Shown here piece by piece: positions 44,650-53,359 of a DNA stretch of 64,000 nt. The translations under genes and the position numbers were made by a program. Each line of letters starts with the position of its first letter. Within the stretch, counting starts at the first letter, position 1. The notes beneath the pieces were generated by a model. The model saw nothing but the letters and a program-made list of their open reading frames with translations. It was not told where the DNA came from and ran no database searches. Origin of the DNA: Nocardioides panzhihuensis (GTDB lineage Bacteria; Actinomycetota; Actinomycetes; Propionibacteriales; Nocardioidaceae); NCBI RefSeq assembly GCF_013408335.1, contig NZ_JACBZR010000001.1:1798001-1862000 (forward strand), in the 5' to 3' direction.

Positions 44650-46119
44650 TTAGCGGCGATCGCGCATGCGCCCAGCGGTGTCGAAGAGGGATAGTTCGGC
44701 GGGATGGAGCTGGTGCTGGCAGACGAAGGATCGTTCCTTGATCCGCCACAGCCCCCGACCCGTGCTCAGCGTTGGAAGCAGGCTTTGCTCGGTCGAGGTG
44801 AGTCCGAGCGCCGCTGCGGTGTTGCCGAGTTGGTCGGCTTCCTGCCGGTAGATGATCCGGGTTTCGGCGTTGGAGAGCAGGGATGAGGCGAGGGCGCGCA
44901 TGGCGGTGCCGGAGTCGCCGACGTTGTCGAGGTCGCTCAGCTTGTGGAAGATCAGCATGTTGGCGATCCCATAGTGGCGGGCGAGTCGCCAGTGGGCGTC
45001 CATCCGGCGGAGCAGGGCGGGGTGGGACATGAGGCGCCAGGCTTCGTCGTACACGACCCACCGCTGCCCGCCGTCGGGGTCCAGGAGCGCGGATTCCATC
45101 CAGGCTGAGGCGCAGGTCATCAGCACGGAGATCAGCATGGCGTTCTCGGTGACGCGGGACAGGTCCAGCGAGATCATGGGCAGCGTGGGGTCGAACCGTA
45201 CGGTTGAGGGTCCGTCGAAAAGTCCGGCGAGGTCACCCGCAACGAGTCGGCGGAGGGCATGGGCGGCGAGGCGGCCATCGTCGGTGAGCCGGTGGTCCGG
45301 GTCGTCGGCGGGGTCGGGGGAAAGAAGCCGGTCGACGACGAGGGGGAGGATCGGGACCTCGTACGACCGGACGACTGCGCCCAGCGCGACGTCGATCGCA
45401 GTGTGCTCGAGTGGTGTGAGGGCCCTGTCGAGGACGGTTTCGGCGAGAGCTCCGAGGAGGTCGCGGCGGCGTGCGGTGACCTGAGCGGCCCACTGGACGT
45501 CGTCGAGCCCCGCCGGGCGGTGACCCTCGTCGAGGGGGTTGAGGCGGTTGGTCATGCCGTGGCCGAGGGCGATGGCGCGTCCGCCGACGGCTTCGGCCAC
45601 AGGGGTGTGTTCGCCTTTGGGGTCGCCGGGGACGTACACACGTCTCCCGAACGGGATGGACCGGCTATAGAGGCTCTTGGCCAGTGATGACTTCCCGGAG
45701 CCGACGATTCCGGCGAGGACGACGTTGGGGGCGGTGATCTGTCCGCGGGCGTAGAGGACCCAGGGGTCGTAGACGAACGAGCTGCCGGAGTAGAGGTCCT
45801 GGCCGACGAAGATGCCGTCGGCGCCGAGTCCGCCCTCGGCGAGGAAGGGGTACGCGCCGCCCCAAGTTGCGGAGGTGTCTTGGTGCTTCGGAAGGCGGAG
45901 TCGTCCATGCGTACGCAGCATGGCCGGTCCGGCCTCACCTGCTGGACCGATCATCGGCGGCTCGTGCTCGACATCCGAGGCAAGGTCGGCGGCCCGGTTC
46001 CGTGCGTGCCAGTCGGAGAGCAGTTGGGCGGTGGCACGGCGTCGCTTCTTGCGGTCTCGCCGACGCTCGTGGGCAGGAGAAACAAGCGTGGCAGCGTGGA
46101 GCCGTTCCTCTCGGGTCAC
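44650..46119 (-). CDS. VirB4-like conjugative ATPase (489 aa)
   Basis: The GTG at 46119 overlaps the previous gene (GTGA), which sets the start; the longer frame upstream is out of context. A basic N-terminus precedes Walker A GIVGSGKS at 137-144 and Walker B WVVYDEAW, with the VirB4/TraC-type motif VYVPGDPKGEHTP after Walker A. These ATPases energise assembly of the type IV secretion channel. It is shorter than full VirB4; the SCO6880 protein at 48012 supplies the missing N-terminal-like part in many actinobacterial systems. Confidence 0.92.
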   Translation of the reverse strand: MTREERLHAATLVSPAHERRRDRKKRRRATAQLLSDWHARNRAADLASDVEHEPPMIGPAGEAGPAMLRTHGRLRLPKHQDTSATWGGAYPFLAEGGLGADGIFVGQDLYSGSSFVYDPWVLYARGQITAPNVVLAGIVGSGKSSLAKSLYSRSIPFGRRVYVPGDPKGEHTPVAEAVGGRAIALGHGMTNRLNPLDEGHRPAGLDDVQWAAQVTARRRDLLGALAETVLDRALTPLEHTAIDVALGAVVRSYEVPILPLVVDRLLSPDPADDPDHRLTDDGRLAAHALRRLVAGDLAGLFDGPSTVRFDPTLPMISLDLSRVTENAMLISVLMTCASAWMESALLDPDGGQRWVVYDEAWRLMSHPALLRRMDAHWRLARHYGIANMLIFHKLSDLDNVGDSGTAMRALASSLLSNAETRIIYRQEADQLGNTAAALGLTSTEQSLLPTLSTGRGLWRIKERSFVCQHQLHPAELSLFDTAGRMRDRR

Positions 46120-46523
46120 AGTGTGATCCCGTTGCCGGGGATGCTGGTGGTTCGGGCGGTCTGTTCGACGGGACGTGAGTATGCGATTCTGGCCTCGATC
46201 TCGCGGGCGTGGTCGACGACTTTGGCAATCTGGCGGGTCATCTCGGCGGCCCGGTGGAGTTCCCACGACACCTGATAGGAGGCGCTGTACCCAGTCCGCG
46301 AGCTGTCGGCCACGACGGGCCGGATGTCGTGCCGTTTCAGGGTGTCGTGGAAGCCACCGATCTGGTTGAGCGTCTGCCCCATCGAGGTGATCGCTTGGGA
46401 GAGGGCACCCAGCAGGTCGTAGACCACCGAGGGGTCCTCGAGGTTCCTGGTCGCGTGCGCGAGGCCGCGCAGTGCTTGGCGGGCTTCCTCTGCGTCCTTG
46501 GTCGGGTCGTTGAAGGTCGGCAT
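46116..46523 (-). CDS. Transfer-operon hypothetical protein (135 aa)
   Basis: An all-helical protein: PTKDAEEARQALRGLAHATR, a central MGQTLNQIGGF segment and HRAAEMTRQIAKVVDHAREI. No membrane segment. I know of no function; small helical proteins of this kind precede virB4 in actinobacterial elements. It is coupled to virB4 by a four-base overlap. Confidence 0.75.
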   Translation of the reverse strand: MPTFNDPTKDAEEARQALRGLAHATRNLEDPSVVYDLLGALSQAITSMGQTLNQIGGFHDTLKRHDIRPVVADSSRTGYSASYQVSWELHRAAEMTRQIAKVVDHAREIEARIAYSRPVEQTARTTSIPGNGITL

Positions 46524-46834
46524 CGTGTCCTCCTGCTTTGAAAGGGTGATCAGCAGGCAGGTGCGACCTTGACTCCAGCAGGGACGCCGCGCGGGTCAGA
46601 CTTGGTCGGTGACGAGATGAGTTCGGCGAAAGCCTCCCGTTCGCCCTCGGCATCGCTCGCGCTGGTCGTCTCGCGGGGATACGTCGCGCGATGAGATCAC
46701 ACCGTGTGTCAGCAGCTCAGTCGATCAAGTCCATCATTTCTGGCTATGTGGCCGCTAAACGCAGAAACCTGATCGCGTGGAAGGCCGTATAAGGGCAAGA
46801 TCATGTGTGTAGATGAAGATCAGGAGAAGATGCA
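46524..46834. promoter_or_regulatory. Divergent region with promoter for the DUF3644 gene
   Basis: About 310 bases between the minus-strand hypothetical and the plus-strand DUF3644 gene. TATAAG at 46788-46793 is a plausible -10 element 42 bases before that start, and GGAGAAG its ribosome-binding site. The base composition is visibly less GC-rich than around it. No gene is seen. Confidence 0.45.
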
Positions 46835-47905
46835 ATGGCGAAGCGACCCGCCTGGTGGCACACCATGCAGGAGGCGCGTCGGCAGGCGTGCCTGGCCGTG
46901 GACTTCTACAACCGACCGGGCGACCGCGCGAGCTACCTAGACTTCGTGGTGCACATGCACCTCGCCTGGCAGGACCTGCTCCACGCTGATCTGACGCGAC
47001 GCGGCGTGAACTTGCACTACCGGCAGAAGGGCAGCCGTCGCTACGAGCGTCTGCCGAATGGCGACAAGAAGTCTTGGGATCTCGCGAAGTGTCTGAAGGA
47101 GGAGTTCTCCGCGAGCGACCCCACCCGCGCCAACATCGAGTTCTTCATCGGACTGCGCAACAAGATCGAGCACAGGTTTCAGACCGCGACGATGATCGAG
47201 ACCGCGCCGCACGCGCACGCATTGGTCATCAACTTCGAGGCCGAGTTAGTCCGGCGTTTCGGTTCCGTGTACAGCCTGGGGTCTGAGCTCCGTTTCCCGG
47301 TCTTCGTTCAATCGCTGACGCCTGAAGGGCTCAAGCAGCAGAAGGCGCTGCGCCGCGGTGTTCCCGCAGCGACCAAGTCGTACGTGACTAAGTTCGAGGC
47401 GAGTCTCGATCCCGCTGTCTTGGCCGATGAGCGATTCGTGTACAGAGTCATGATGACCCCGATCAAGGGGCCTAAGACCGAGGCTGACATGGCGCTGAGA
47501 TTCGTGCGCATGGAAGATCTCTCGGCCGAGGACCAGCGCGTGATGATCGAGAGCGAGGGCCGCGCGGTCATCATCGAGAAGCTGCGTGATGTAGCGCTGA
47601 AGGATGAGCTTCTGCCAGCCGCGGCGGCGCGGGCAGTGGAGTGCCTGATCCCGTTCAAGTTCAGCACCAACGACTTCACGGCAGCACGCCATCATCTCGG
47701 CGTGGGGCCGGACAAGGGTGGCAAAGGACGGCTGCCGAAGAGCACGAGCGAACTGTGCGTTTGGATCGAGTCCACGAAGCAGTGGGTCTACACGCAGAAG
47801 TTCATTCGCCAGGTTGCCGACCTCGTTGCGACCGCGGATGGCTACCGAGCGGCTATCGGACGGGGGCCGGTGGTGAAGCCCGCTACAGCAGTTCCTGCGG
47901 CTTGA
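46835..47905 (+). CDS. DUF3644-type protein with HEPN-like RNxxxH motif (356 aa)
   Basis: The N-terminal 160 residues are helical and resemble DUF3644 (AVDFYNRPGDRASYLDFVVHMHLAWQDL, trimmed in spirit; FFIGLRNKIEHRF). R108-N-K-I-E-H113 has the R-x4-H spacing of HEPN ribonucleases and toxins. The C-terminal part is mixed alpha/beta with no clear family. The gene is on the strand opposite the transfer operon, with its own promoter and lower GC, between virB4-side and SCO6880-side genes. A defence or abortive-infection role is inferred from the motif and location only. Confidence 0.72.
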   Translation: MAKRPAWWHTMQEARRQACLAVDFYNRPGDRASYLDFVVHMHLAWQDLLHADLTRRGVNLHYRQKGSRRYERLPNGDKKSWDLAKCLKEEFSASDPTRANIEFFIGLRNKIEHRFQTATMIETAPHAHALVINFEAELVRRFGSVYSLGSELRFPVFVQSLTPEGLKQQKALRRGVPAATKSYVTKFEASLDPAVLADERFVYRVMMTPIKGPKTEADMALRFVRMEDLSAEDQRVMIESEGRAVIIEKLRDVALKDELLPAAAARAVECLIPFKFSTNDFTAARHHLGVGPDKGGKGRLPKSTSELCVWIESTKQWVYTQKFIRQVADLVATADGYRAAIGRGPVVKPATAVPAA

Positions 47906-48011
47906 GCGGGTGGCCAAACCCGATCGGCTATGACAATGAGGCCGTGGGCCTCACTCGCCAGGGCATGTCGGACTCGTCTTGGCGAACACGATTTGGGCGA
48001 CGTCGGATCAT

Positions 48012-49454
48012 CTACGAAAGCCGCCGACTGAGCGGTAGCGCTGTGGCGAAGCTCCGGGCCTGTTGGCCCCAGAGTCGGCGGGTCTCGCAGCATGACTGGA
48101 TCGCCGCCTGCTCAACGGTGGCGATGGCCTTCTCTAGTTCGTGATCGTCGGGGGCGCTGATGGTGATGAGGCCGGTGGTGCGGAGGATGCCGTGGCCGGC
48201 GGTGAGTTCTGCTTCTTGCTGGAGGACATCGCGGTATTCGGCGCTTTGCTGAGCGTCTTCGATCTGGCCGAGTTTTGCGCGTTGGGTGGCGTCGGAGACG
48301 TATTCGGTCTTCTTTCTCCGGATGTCGCGGGCGGCGGTGTCGGTGCGGAGCGGTTGGTAATAGAGGGTGAGGGCGCGGCGTATGCCCGAGGTGAGTAGGA
48401 GGGGTGCGAGGAAGCCGGGGTAGACCTGGGAGCGTGGCCACTCGCTGATCCAGAGGACGGCGTGGTGGGCGGAGTCGGAGCGCAGCGATCCCCAACTTTC
48501 GGAGACTGCGATCGGGCCGGCTTGGGTGAGGTCGCGGCCGAGGTCGGGGTGGCGCTCGCGAGCGGGTGCGGCGTCAAGGTCGTAGGCGGAGCGTAGGACG
48601 ACGGCGAGGTCGGCCGGGGTAAGCCAGCCCTCAGGGTTTAGCTCGGCCGAGCGCAGCGCCGCGGTGAGGGCGCTCATCTCTTGGCGGAGCACAGCGGCGG
48701 CGCCTTTGCGGCCTCCGCCGGCGGCTCGGATTACTCGGGAGGCGGCGCGCATGTCGAGGGCGATGGAGATGGTGGTGGCGTGGCGTTCGGAGGCGGGACC
48801 GGCTCGGTCGATGAGCTCGGCGTAGGTGCGGGCGGCCCAGGTGTCGTCGTCGGTGCCGTGGGTCTCCCACCATTCGGTGAGGCTCTTGCCGGAGTCGGGC
48901 AGCGTACGTTCGGTGACCTGGACGGCGGCAAGGCGTCCGGAGCGGCAGGCGGTGGCGAGTACGCGGCCCCAGCCGGTGACGCGGCGCTGTTGTTCCGCGG
49001 GGTCGAGGAGCACGAAGGCCGGGTGGGTGACCGCGACGATCGCGGTGAGGGTGGCGGCGTGAGGGTCGTGGACCATGACGGCGCCGGTCTCGGCGTCCTC
49101 CCACTGCTGGAGGCGGGCGGCGTCGCCGGGGAGGGCGAGGGTTCCGGCCTGACGCGGGCGGGTGAAGTTGCGGCGGTAGTCGAGCTGCCCGGTCATCGAG
49201 CGCCGGAGCCACACAGTGCCGATCGGTAGCCAGGCAACCACGGGCCGTCCGGCGACCTTCAGGAACGAAAGGGCCGTGCAGGCGCCGATGATTGGGACTG
49301 CGCCGGCGAGGGCGGAGGTGCCGCCAGCGTAGAGGGCGATGACCAGCGTGACCGCCGCGATGCCGACTGTGGCAAGTTGACTGGGGGAGAGGCCGAGGAG
49401 TACGCCGCGGCGGGACAGGCGGGAGAACTTGACCGGTGCGAGGTCGGTGGTCAT
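48012..49454 (-). CDS. SCO6880-type conjugative transfer protein (480 aa)
   Basis: Two helices near residues 25-65 (PRGI-like plan) are followed by a soluble domain. SRRGVLLGLSPSQLATVGIA and GTVWLRRSMTGQLDYR are typical of actinobacterial SCO6880 proteins, which pair with VirB4-type ATPases in the transfer channel. It overlaps the VirB6-like gene by four bases. It is separated from virB4 by the DUF3644 insertion. Confidence 0.88.
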   Translation of the reverse strand: MTTDLAPVKFSRLSRRGVLLGLSPSQLATVGIAAVTLVIALYAGGTSALAGAVPIIGACTALSFLKVAGRPVVAWLPIGTVWLRRSMTGQLDYRRNFTRPRQAGTLALPGDAARLQQWEDAETGAVMVHDPHAATLTAIVAVTHPAFVLLDPAEQQRRVTGWGRVLATACRSGRLAAVQVTERTLPDSGKSLTEWWETHGTDDDTWAARTYAELIDRAGPASERHATTISIALDMRAASRVIRAAGGGRKGAAAVLRQEMSALTAALRSAELNPEGWLTPADLAVVLRSAYDLDAAPARERHPDLGRDLTQAGPIAVSESWGSLRSDSAHHAVLWISEWPRSQVYPGFLAPLLLTSGIRRALTLYYQPLRTDTAARDIRRKKTEYVSDATQRAKLGQIEDAQQSAEYRDVLQQEAELTAGHGILRTTGLITISAPDDHELEKAIATVEQAAIQSCCETRRLWGQQARSFATALPLSRRLS

Positions 49455-50749
49455 CGCTGGTCACCCGGGGTTGGGTCGGCGGTGTGGGGCATGGGCACGC
49501 GAGGTGGTGGAGCGCCGTCACCGGCGGCCGCCTGTTCCTCTGTGGCACCGCCGATGGTCTGGCCAGTCCGCTGGCCGGCGGTTGATGACGACTTCACGAG
49601 TTCGGCGCCCGCCACGGCGGCAGCGGCTGGACCCGCGACGGCTGTGGATGTCTCCGGCGCCGCCGCTTCGGGCGTCATGGGGGCTATCTCCGTGGTTGGC
49701 CCCTCCACGACGGTCGAACTCGAGCCTGGCTTCGGCGAGTGGGTTGCTGGCGGCGTACCAGCCGATTCTTCTCCGCCACCTTCATCGAGGACCTTGCGAG
49801 GCTGGATCCCGGGCGAGCGGGCGGAAAGGGGGACGGGGCGGTTGAGGGCGTTCTTGGCTTCTTGTTCGGCGGACATGGCGTGGTACATGTCGAAGCCGAT
49901 GAAGCTGATCGCCTTATAGGCGATGTAGGGCGCAAACCCGGCCACGAGCAGGAGCACGATGCCGGAGAGGGGTTCGCTCAGCGACTTCAGATCGGCATCG
50001 ATCGGTGCAGAGACCTGGGTGCTGGCGATGAGGAAGATGACCACGACGACGAGCTTGGACAGGATCAACGCGATCACGAACGAAGCCCATCGTCCGGCCC
50101 ACGCGCGGGCGTGGTCCCACGAGGAGCCGGCGAGGGCGACGGGGGCGAAGACGATCGCGACGAGCAGGAGGGCTTTGCGTACGAGCAGGCTGATCCAGAT
50201 GAAGAAGGTCGCTCCGACGGCGAGGCTGGTGAGGAACACGCTCGCCAGGCTTGCGGCGCCGGGGTTGGCGACGCCGGCGACGGTGCCGACCGCGACCAGG
50301 ACGGCGATCCGGTCGCCGAGCTCGCTCATGTTCGTGCCGGCGGCGTGGACGATGCCGATGCAGAGCCGGTCGGTGACTTCCAGTGCAGTGCCGACCAGGG
50401 CGAGGGCGAGGAAGGAGCCGAGGATCGACTTGCCCAGGCCGAGCGCGGCTCGACTCAGGCCGGCCGGTTCGCGGCGGATCATCGCGGCCATGACCTGGAG
50501 CAGGAAGAACCCGATCATGATCAAGAGCGCGATGCCGAAGATCAGGTTGTAGACGCGTGTGTAGCCGCTGGAGGTGACGTCGACATACGTCGTGTCGTCG
50601 AGCACCTTCCAGGTCATCTCGAACACCGCCTTGGCCAGTTCACCCATCGCTGTCGCGAGCCAGGTGAAGGAGCCTTCGACGGCGCTGGTGGTGGCCTCCG
50701 TGGCTTGGTTGCAGACCTCGTTGGCGCCGGGTACGTCGCACAGACCCAT
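49451..50749 (-). CDS. VirB6/TrbL-like channel protein (432 aa)
   Basis: Six to seven helices between residues 60 and 300, after a Cys-containing N-terminus (MGLCDVPGANEVCNQA), and a Pro/Ala/Thr-rich C-terminal tail of about 120 residues. VRKALLLVAIVFAPVALAGSSWDHARAWAGRW is the characteristic TrbL-like core (quoted in part: FAPVALAGSSWDHARAW). It probably forms the inner-membrane part of the DNA channel. Confidence 0.85.
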   Translation of the reverse strand: MGLCDVPGANEVCNQATEATTSAVEGSFTWLATAMGELAKAVFEMTWKVLDDTTYVDVTSSGYTRVYNLIFGIALLIMIGFFLLQVMAAMIRREPAGLSRAALGLGKSILGSFLALALVGTALEVTDRLCIGIVHAAGTNMSELGDRIAVLVAVGTVAGVANPGAASLASVFLTSLAVGATFFIWISLLVRKALLLVAIVFAPVALAGSSWDHARAWAGRWASFVIALILSKLVVVVIFLIASTQVSAPIDADLKSLSEPLSGIVLLLVAGFAPYIAYKAISFIGFDMYHAMSAEQEAKNALNRPVPLSARSPGIQPRKVLDEGGGEESAGTPPATHSPKPGSSSTVVEGPTTEIAPMTPEAAAPETSTAVAGPAAAAVAGAELVKSSSTAGQRTGQTIGGATEEQAAAGDGAPPPRVPMPHTADPTPGDQR

Positions 50750-50765
50750 CGCTCGCTCCTCGTCT

Positions 50766-51086
50766 TCAGACGGCCTGGCCGACGTTCCAGAAGAAGTTGA
50801 CCAGGCTGACTGAGGCGCCGCAGACGATCGCTGCGCCGAGGGCGATCAGGACACCGAGCTTGCCGCGGCCGGCGAGGTGAGGGTTGGAGGTGTTCGACCC
50901 CAGGGCCCACACAACTGCGGAGATGATCAGGGCGAGGACGGCGAGGATCAGGCCGATCGTCATCGTCGCGCCGACGATCTCGCGTAGCTCGGCGATGCCG
51001 GGCAAGCCGCTGGAGTTCGGACTGATGTCGATCTGAGCCGCAGGACCCTTATAGGTCGGCGGGTGAATGCTCACGGGTAGCTCCAC
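50766..51086 (-). CDS. DUF6112 protein, copy 1 (106 aa)
   Basis: Two hydrophobic helices (TIGLILAVLALIISAVVWAL and GVLIALGAAIVCGASVSLV) after a polar N-terminus of about 40 residues. This is the plan of DUF6112, small proteins next to virB6/trbL in actinobacteria, comparable in size and topology with VirB2-type pilins. A role as pilin or channel subunit is inference. A related copy is at 51801. Confidence 0.82.
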   Translation of the reverse strand: MELPVSIHPPTYKGPAAQIDISPNSSGLPGIAELREIVGATMTIGLILAVLALIISAVVWALGSNTSNPHLAGRGKLGVLIALGAAIVCGASVSLVNFFWNVGQAV

Positions 51087-51191
51087 GAGTGAGAAGGGGC
51101 TGGATGCCCAGCAGGTGGGTTGGCTTTCCCGTGATGCTCACGAATCGCCGGTGAAGCCACTTCCGGGCGTGCTGTCACTACGTCGTGCGGT

Positions 51192-51222
51192 CCGGGCGGT
51201 CTCCTACTGGAGCCCCGCCCGG
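51192..51222. repeat. Strong stem-loop between DUF6112 and DUF6933 genes
   Basis: CCGGGCGG (51192-51199) pairs with CCGCCCGG (51215-51222), and inside it CTCC (51201-51204) pairs with GGAG (51209-51212) around a TACT loop. Twelve base pairs are broken only by one T opposite CC. It lies between two divergent start codons, so it is not an ordinary terminator of either gene. Confidence 0.6.
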
Positions 51223-51308
51223 TACTGACGACGGCTGGGTCGTATGTCAGCGGTAGGGGATCGTGGCGTCGCCTCTGGACTCAGACGACGATTGGAGATG
51301 ATTGCTCC

Positions 51309-51797
51309 ATGCTCGTTCTGCGTGCGACCAAGAAGCTGCGCGATCGCATCGGCGGTCTGCCGCCAGTGGACGGGGAGACGTCGACGACATTGCTCGGTGA
51401 CTGGTACGCGAATTTTCTGCCGTGGCGTCCCCAGACCGCGATCCTGGTCAACGCGCGCACGCTGCTCCCGGTCCTGACCCCGCTTGCTCCTGCCAAAGGC
51501 CTGCCGGGCCGCATCGCGGAGGTGATCGCTGAGGCTCTGATCGACCAGAACGTGCCGCCGGAGATCATCGATGCCGAGATCGAGCAGATGAAAGAGGTAC
51601 GAGTCGGTCCGACCGTTGATCGGAGCGTGGTCGGGTCAATGAAGGACTTCATCTTCCTCGCCGACCATCGTCGCGATGGTGTCCCCGACCTGCCTCAAGT
51701 GTCGAAGGAGCTGGCCCGCGTTCCGTGCGGACCGCTCTTCAAGCGTCACGTACGGCCCGAGGCTGAGCTGGCGGCGTTGATCGCGGCTCAGCGCTGA
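51309..51797 (+). CDS. DUF6933-like protein (162 aa)
   Basis: MLVLRATKKLRDRIGGLPP, LGDWYANFLPWRPQTAILVNARTLLPVL (in part) and a C-terminal TVDRSVVGSMKDFIFLA match the plan of DUF6933 proteins, small cytosolic proteins of unknown role often seen on mobile elements. It is on the opposite strand between the two DUF6112 copies and its stop lies three bases from the next (convergent) stop. Confidence 0.75.
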   Translation: MLVLRATKKLRDRIGGLPPVDGETSTTLLGDWYANFLPWRPQTAILVNARTLLPVLTPLAPAKGLPGRIAEVIAEALIDQNVPPEIIDAEIEQMKEVRVGPTVDRSVVGSMKDFIFLADHRRDGVPDLPQVSKELARVPCGPLFKRHVRPEAELAALIAAQR

Positions 51798-51800
51798 TGC

Positions 51801-52088
51801 TCACAGGCGAGCTCCTATCCCGACAAGCCAGTTCGCCCAGGCGAGCGTTCCTCCTGCGAGGACCGCGCCACCGAGAGCCACGAGCACACCCACCTTCGCC
51901 CGAGAGGCGCCATGCCAGCTTCCCGCCCCAGATGCGATAGCCCACGTGATTGCGCTGATGATCAGCATCGCGACCGAGAGCAGCAAACCGTAGGTGAGAA
52001 GTGCTCCCACGATGTCGCGCAGATCCCCAGTCCCGGAGATCGCGCCGAGGTCTGGGTGGACCTGTCCGCGGGGGAGGGTGGGACTCAT
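51801..52088 (-). CDS. DUF6112 protein, copy 2 (95 aa)
   Basis: It has the same two-helix plan as the copy at 50766: LGAISGTGDLRDIVGALLTYG, then LLSVAMLIISAITWAIASGAG and VGVLVALGGAVLAGGTLAWAN. The aligned blocks (LREIVGATMTIGLIL/LRDIVGALLTYGLLL, GKLGVLIALGAA/AKVGVLVALGGA) show a duplication. A 12-base stretch CCAGCAGGTGGG recurs near both starts (51108 and 52091). The two may form a mixed pilus or channel ring. Confidence 0.82.
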   Translation of the reverse strand: MSPTLPRGQVHPDLGAISGTGDLRDIVGALLTYGLLLSVAMLIISAITWAIASGAGSWHGASRAKVGVLVALGGAVLAGGTLAWANWLVGIGARL

Positions 52089-52188
52089 GGCCAGCAGGTG
52101 GGCGTCTGTGCCCGGGAAGGAGGAACCCCGCTGGCGTCTCGGGTCACCAGCGAGGCAAGAGGATGATGGATCATACCCCCAGGCGTTG

Positions 52189-53346
52189 TCAGCAACTTTC
52201 AGAAAGTTCCTCGGACGTGGAATTTGAGCGGCTGGCCGCGCCGTGTTCGGTGAGCCAGTTGTTGGCGTCGACGGGGGAGGCGTACGCGCCTCCGGGCCGA
52301 ATCTCGAAGTGGAGGTGTGGGCCGGTGGACTTGCCGTCGGTGCCGACGTCGGCGATGTGCTGACCGGCGGTCACACGCTGTCCTTTGCGGACATGGATGC
52401 CGGCGGCGTACATGTGGGCGTAACCGGAGTGGACCGTGGCGGAGTTGACGGTGTGCTTGATGAGGATGAGGTGGCCGTAGCCTGAGGTCACGTCGCCGGC
52501 GAAGACCACGATGCCGTCGGCGGCGGCGAGGACGGGAGTGCCCTTGGGTGCGGCGTAGTCGGAGCCGGTGTGCAGAGTGTGGGCGCCGGTGACCGGGTCG
52601 GTGCGCATCCCGAATGGGCTGGTCGCGGTCCAGGTTCGGGCGGGGAGTGGGAACACGACTTGCCCGGTCTCGGGGACCTGGGGGGAGTTGGCGCCGCGGT
52701 CCGCGCGGACGGTCAGTGCGTCGAGGATCTGCTCAGCGACCGGTTCGAAGCGGGCGTAGCGGTCCGGGAAGGCCGAGACCTCCACGGCTTGCGCCGCGGC
52801 GCCTTTGGGGAGGCTACGCCAGCCGGGGATGTCGCGCAGGCCGCGGGGTGAGCCATGGTTGGGCCCGTCTTGGCCGCCGAAGAAGGCGCGTGCTTGGTAG
52901 GTGGAGTTCATGAGCTCGGCCATGGTTCCCCACCCGGCGCGGGGTCGCATCTGAAAGAGGCCGAGCGAGTCGTGGTCGCCACCGTTCCCGTCGTTGGGAA
53001 AACTCGCGGACTGCGGCCAGGCGCTGGTGTTGGCGAGCATCCGGAGGCTGGACTCGGTCAGCGCGGCCATCAACGCGACGAGCACGCCGTCACGTCCGAC
53101 TCCGGGCGTACGTCCACCGACCTCCACGATGGTCGCGGCGTGGGTGAGCTGAGACCGATCCAGACGGATCTTCACCCCGTCTGCCGCTGTGGCGGTGAGG
53201 CTGTTGGGGACAGGTCCGGTCTCCCCGAGGCGGCAGCTCCAGGTGGGCTTGGCAGCGAAAGTCACGGCGAGCGTGAAGGCGCTTGCCTGGGCAGCCGGAG
53301 CGATCAGGACCAGGAAGACCACGACCACGATGAGCACCTTCCGCAT
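52189..53346 (-). CDS. Secreted lysozyme-like plus M23 peptidase, VirB1-like (385 aa)
   Basis: The ATG at 53346 gives a signal peptide (VLIVVVVFLVLIAPAAQASA). A transglycosylase-type region with ALTESSLRML and DSLGLFQMRPRAGWG (catalytic Glu in ESS) is followed by a LytM domain with HTGSDYA and GPHLHFEI zinc ligands. Dual peptidoglycan hydrolases of this kind open the wall for the conjugation channel. It belongs to the leftward transfer operon. Confidence 0.9.
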   Translation of the reverse strand: MRKVLIVVVVFLVLIAPAAQASAFTLAVTFAAKPTWSCRLGETGPVPNSLTATAADGVKIRLDRSQLTHAATIVEVGGRTPGVGRDGVLVALMAALTESSLRMLANTSAWPQSASFPNDGNGGDHDSLGLFQMRPRAGWGTMAELMNSTYQARAFFGGQDGPNHGSPRGLRDIPGWRSLPKGAAAQAVEVSAFPDRYARFEPVAEQILDALTVRADRGANSPQVPETGQVVFPLPARTWTATSPFGMRTDPVTGAHTLHTGSDYAAPKGTPVLAAADGIVVFAGDVTSGYGHLILIKHTVNSATVHSGYAHMYAAGIHVRKGQRVTAGQHIADVGTDGKSTGPHLHFEIRPGGAYASPVDANNWLTEHGAASRSNSTSEELSESC

Positions 53347-53359
53347 CTCACCGATCCTT

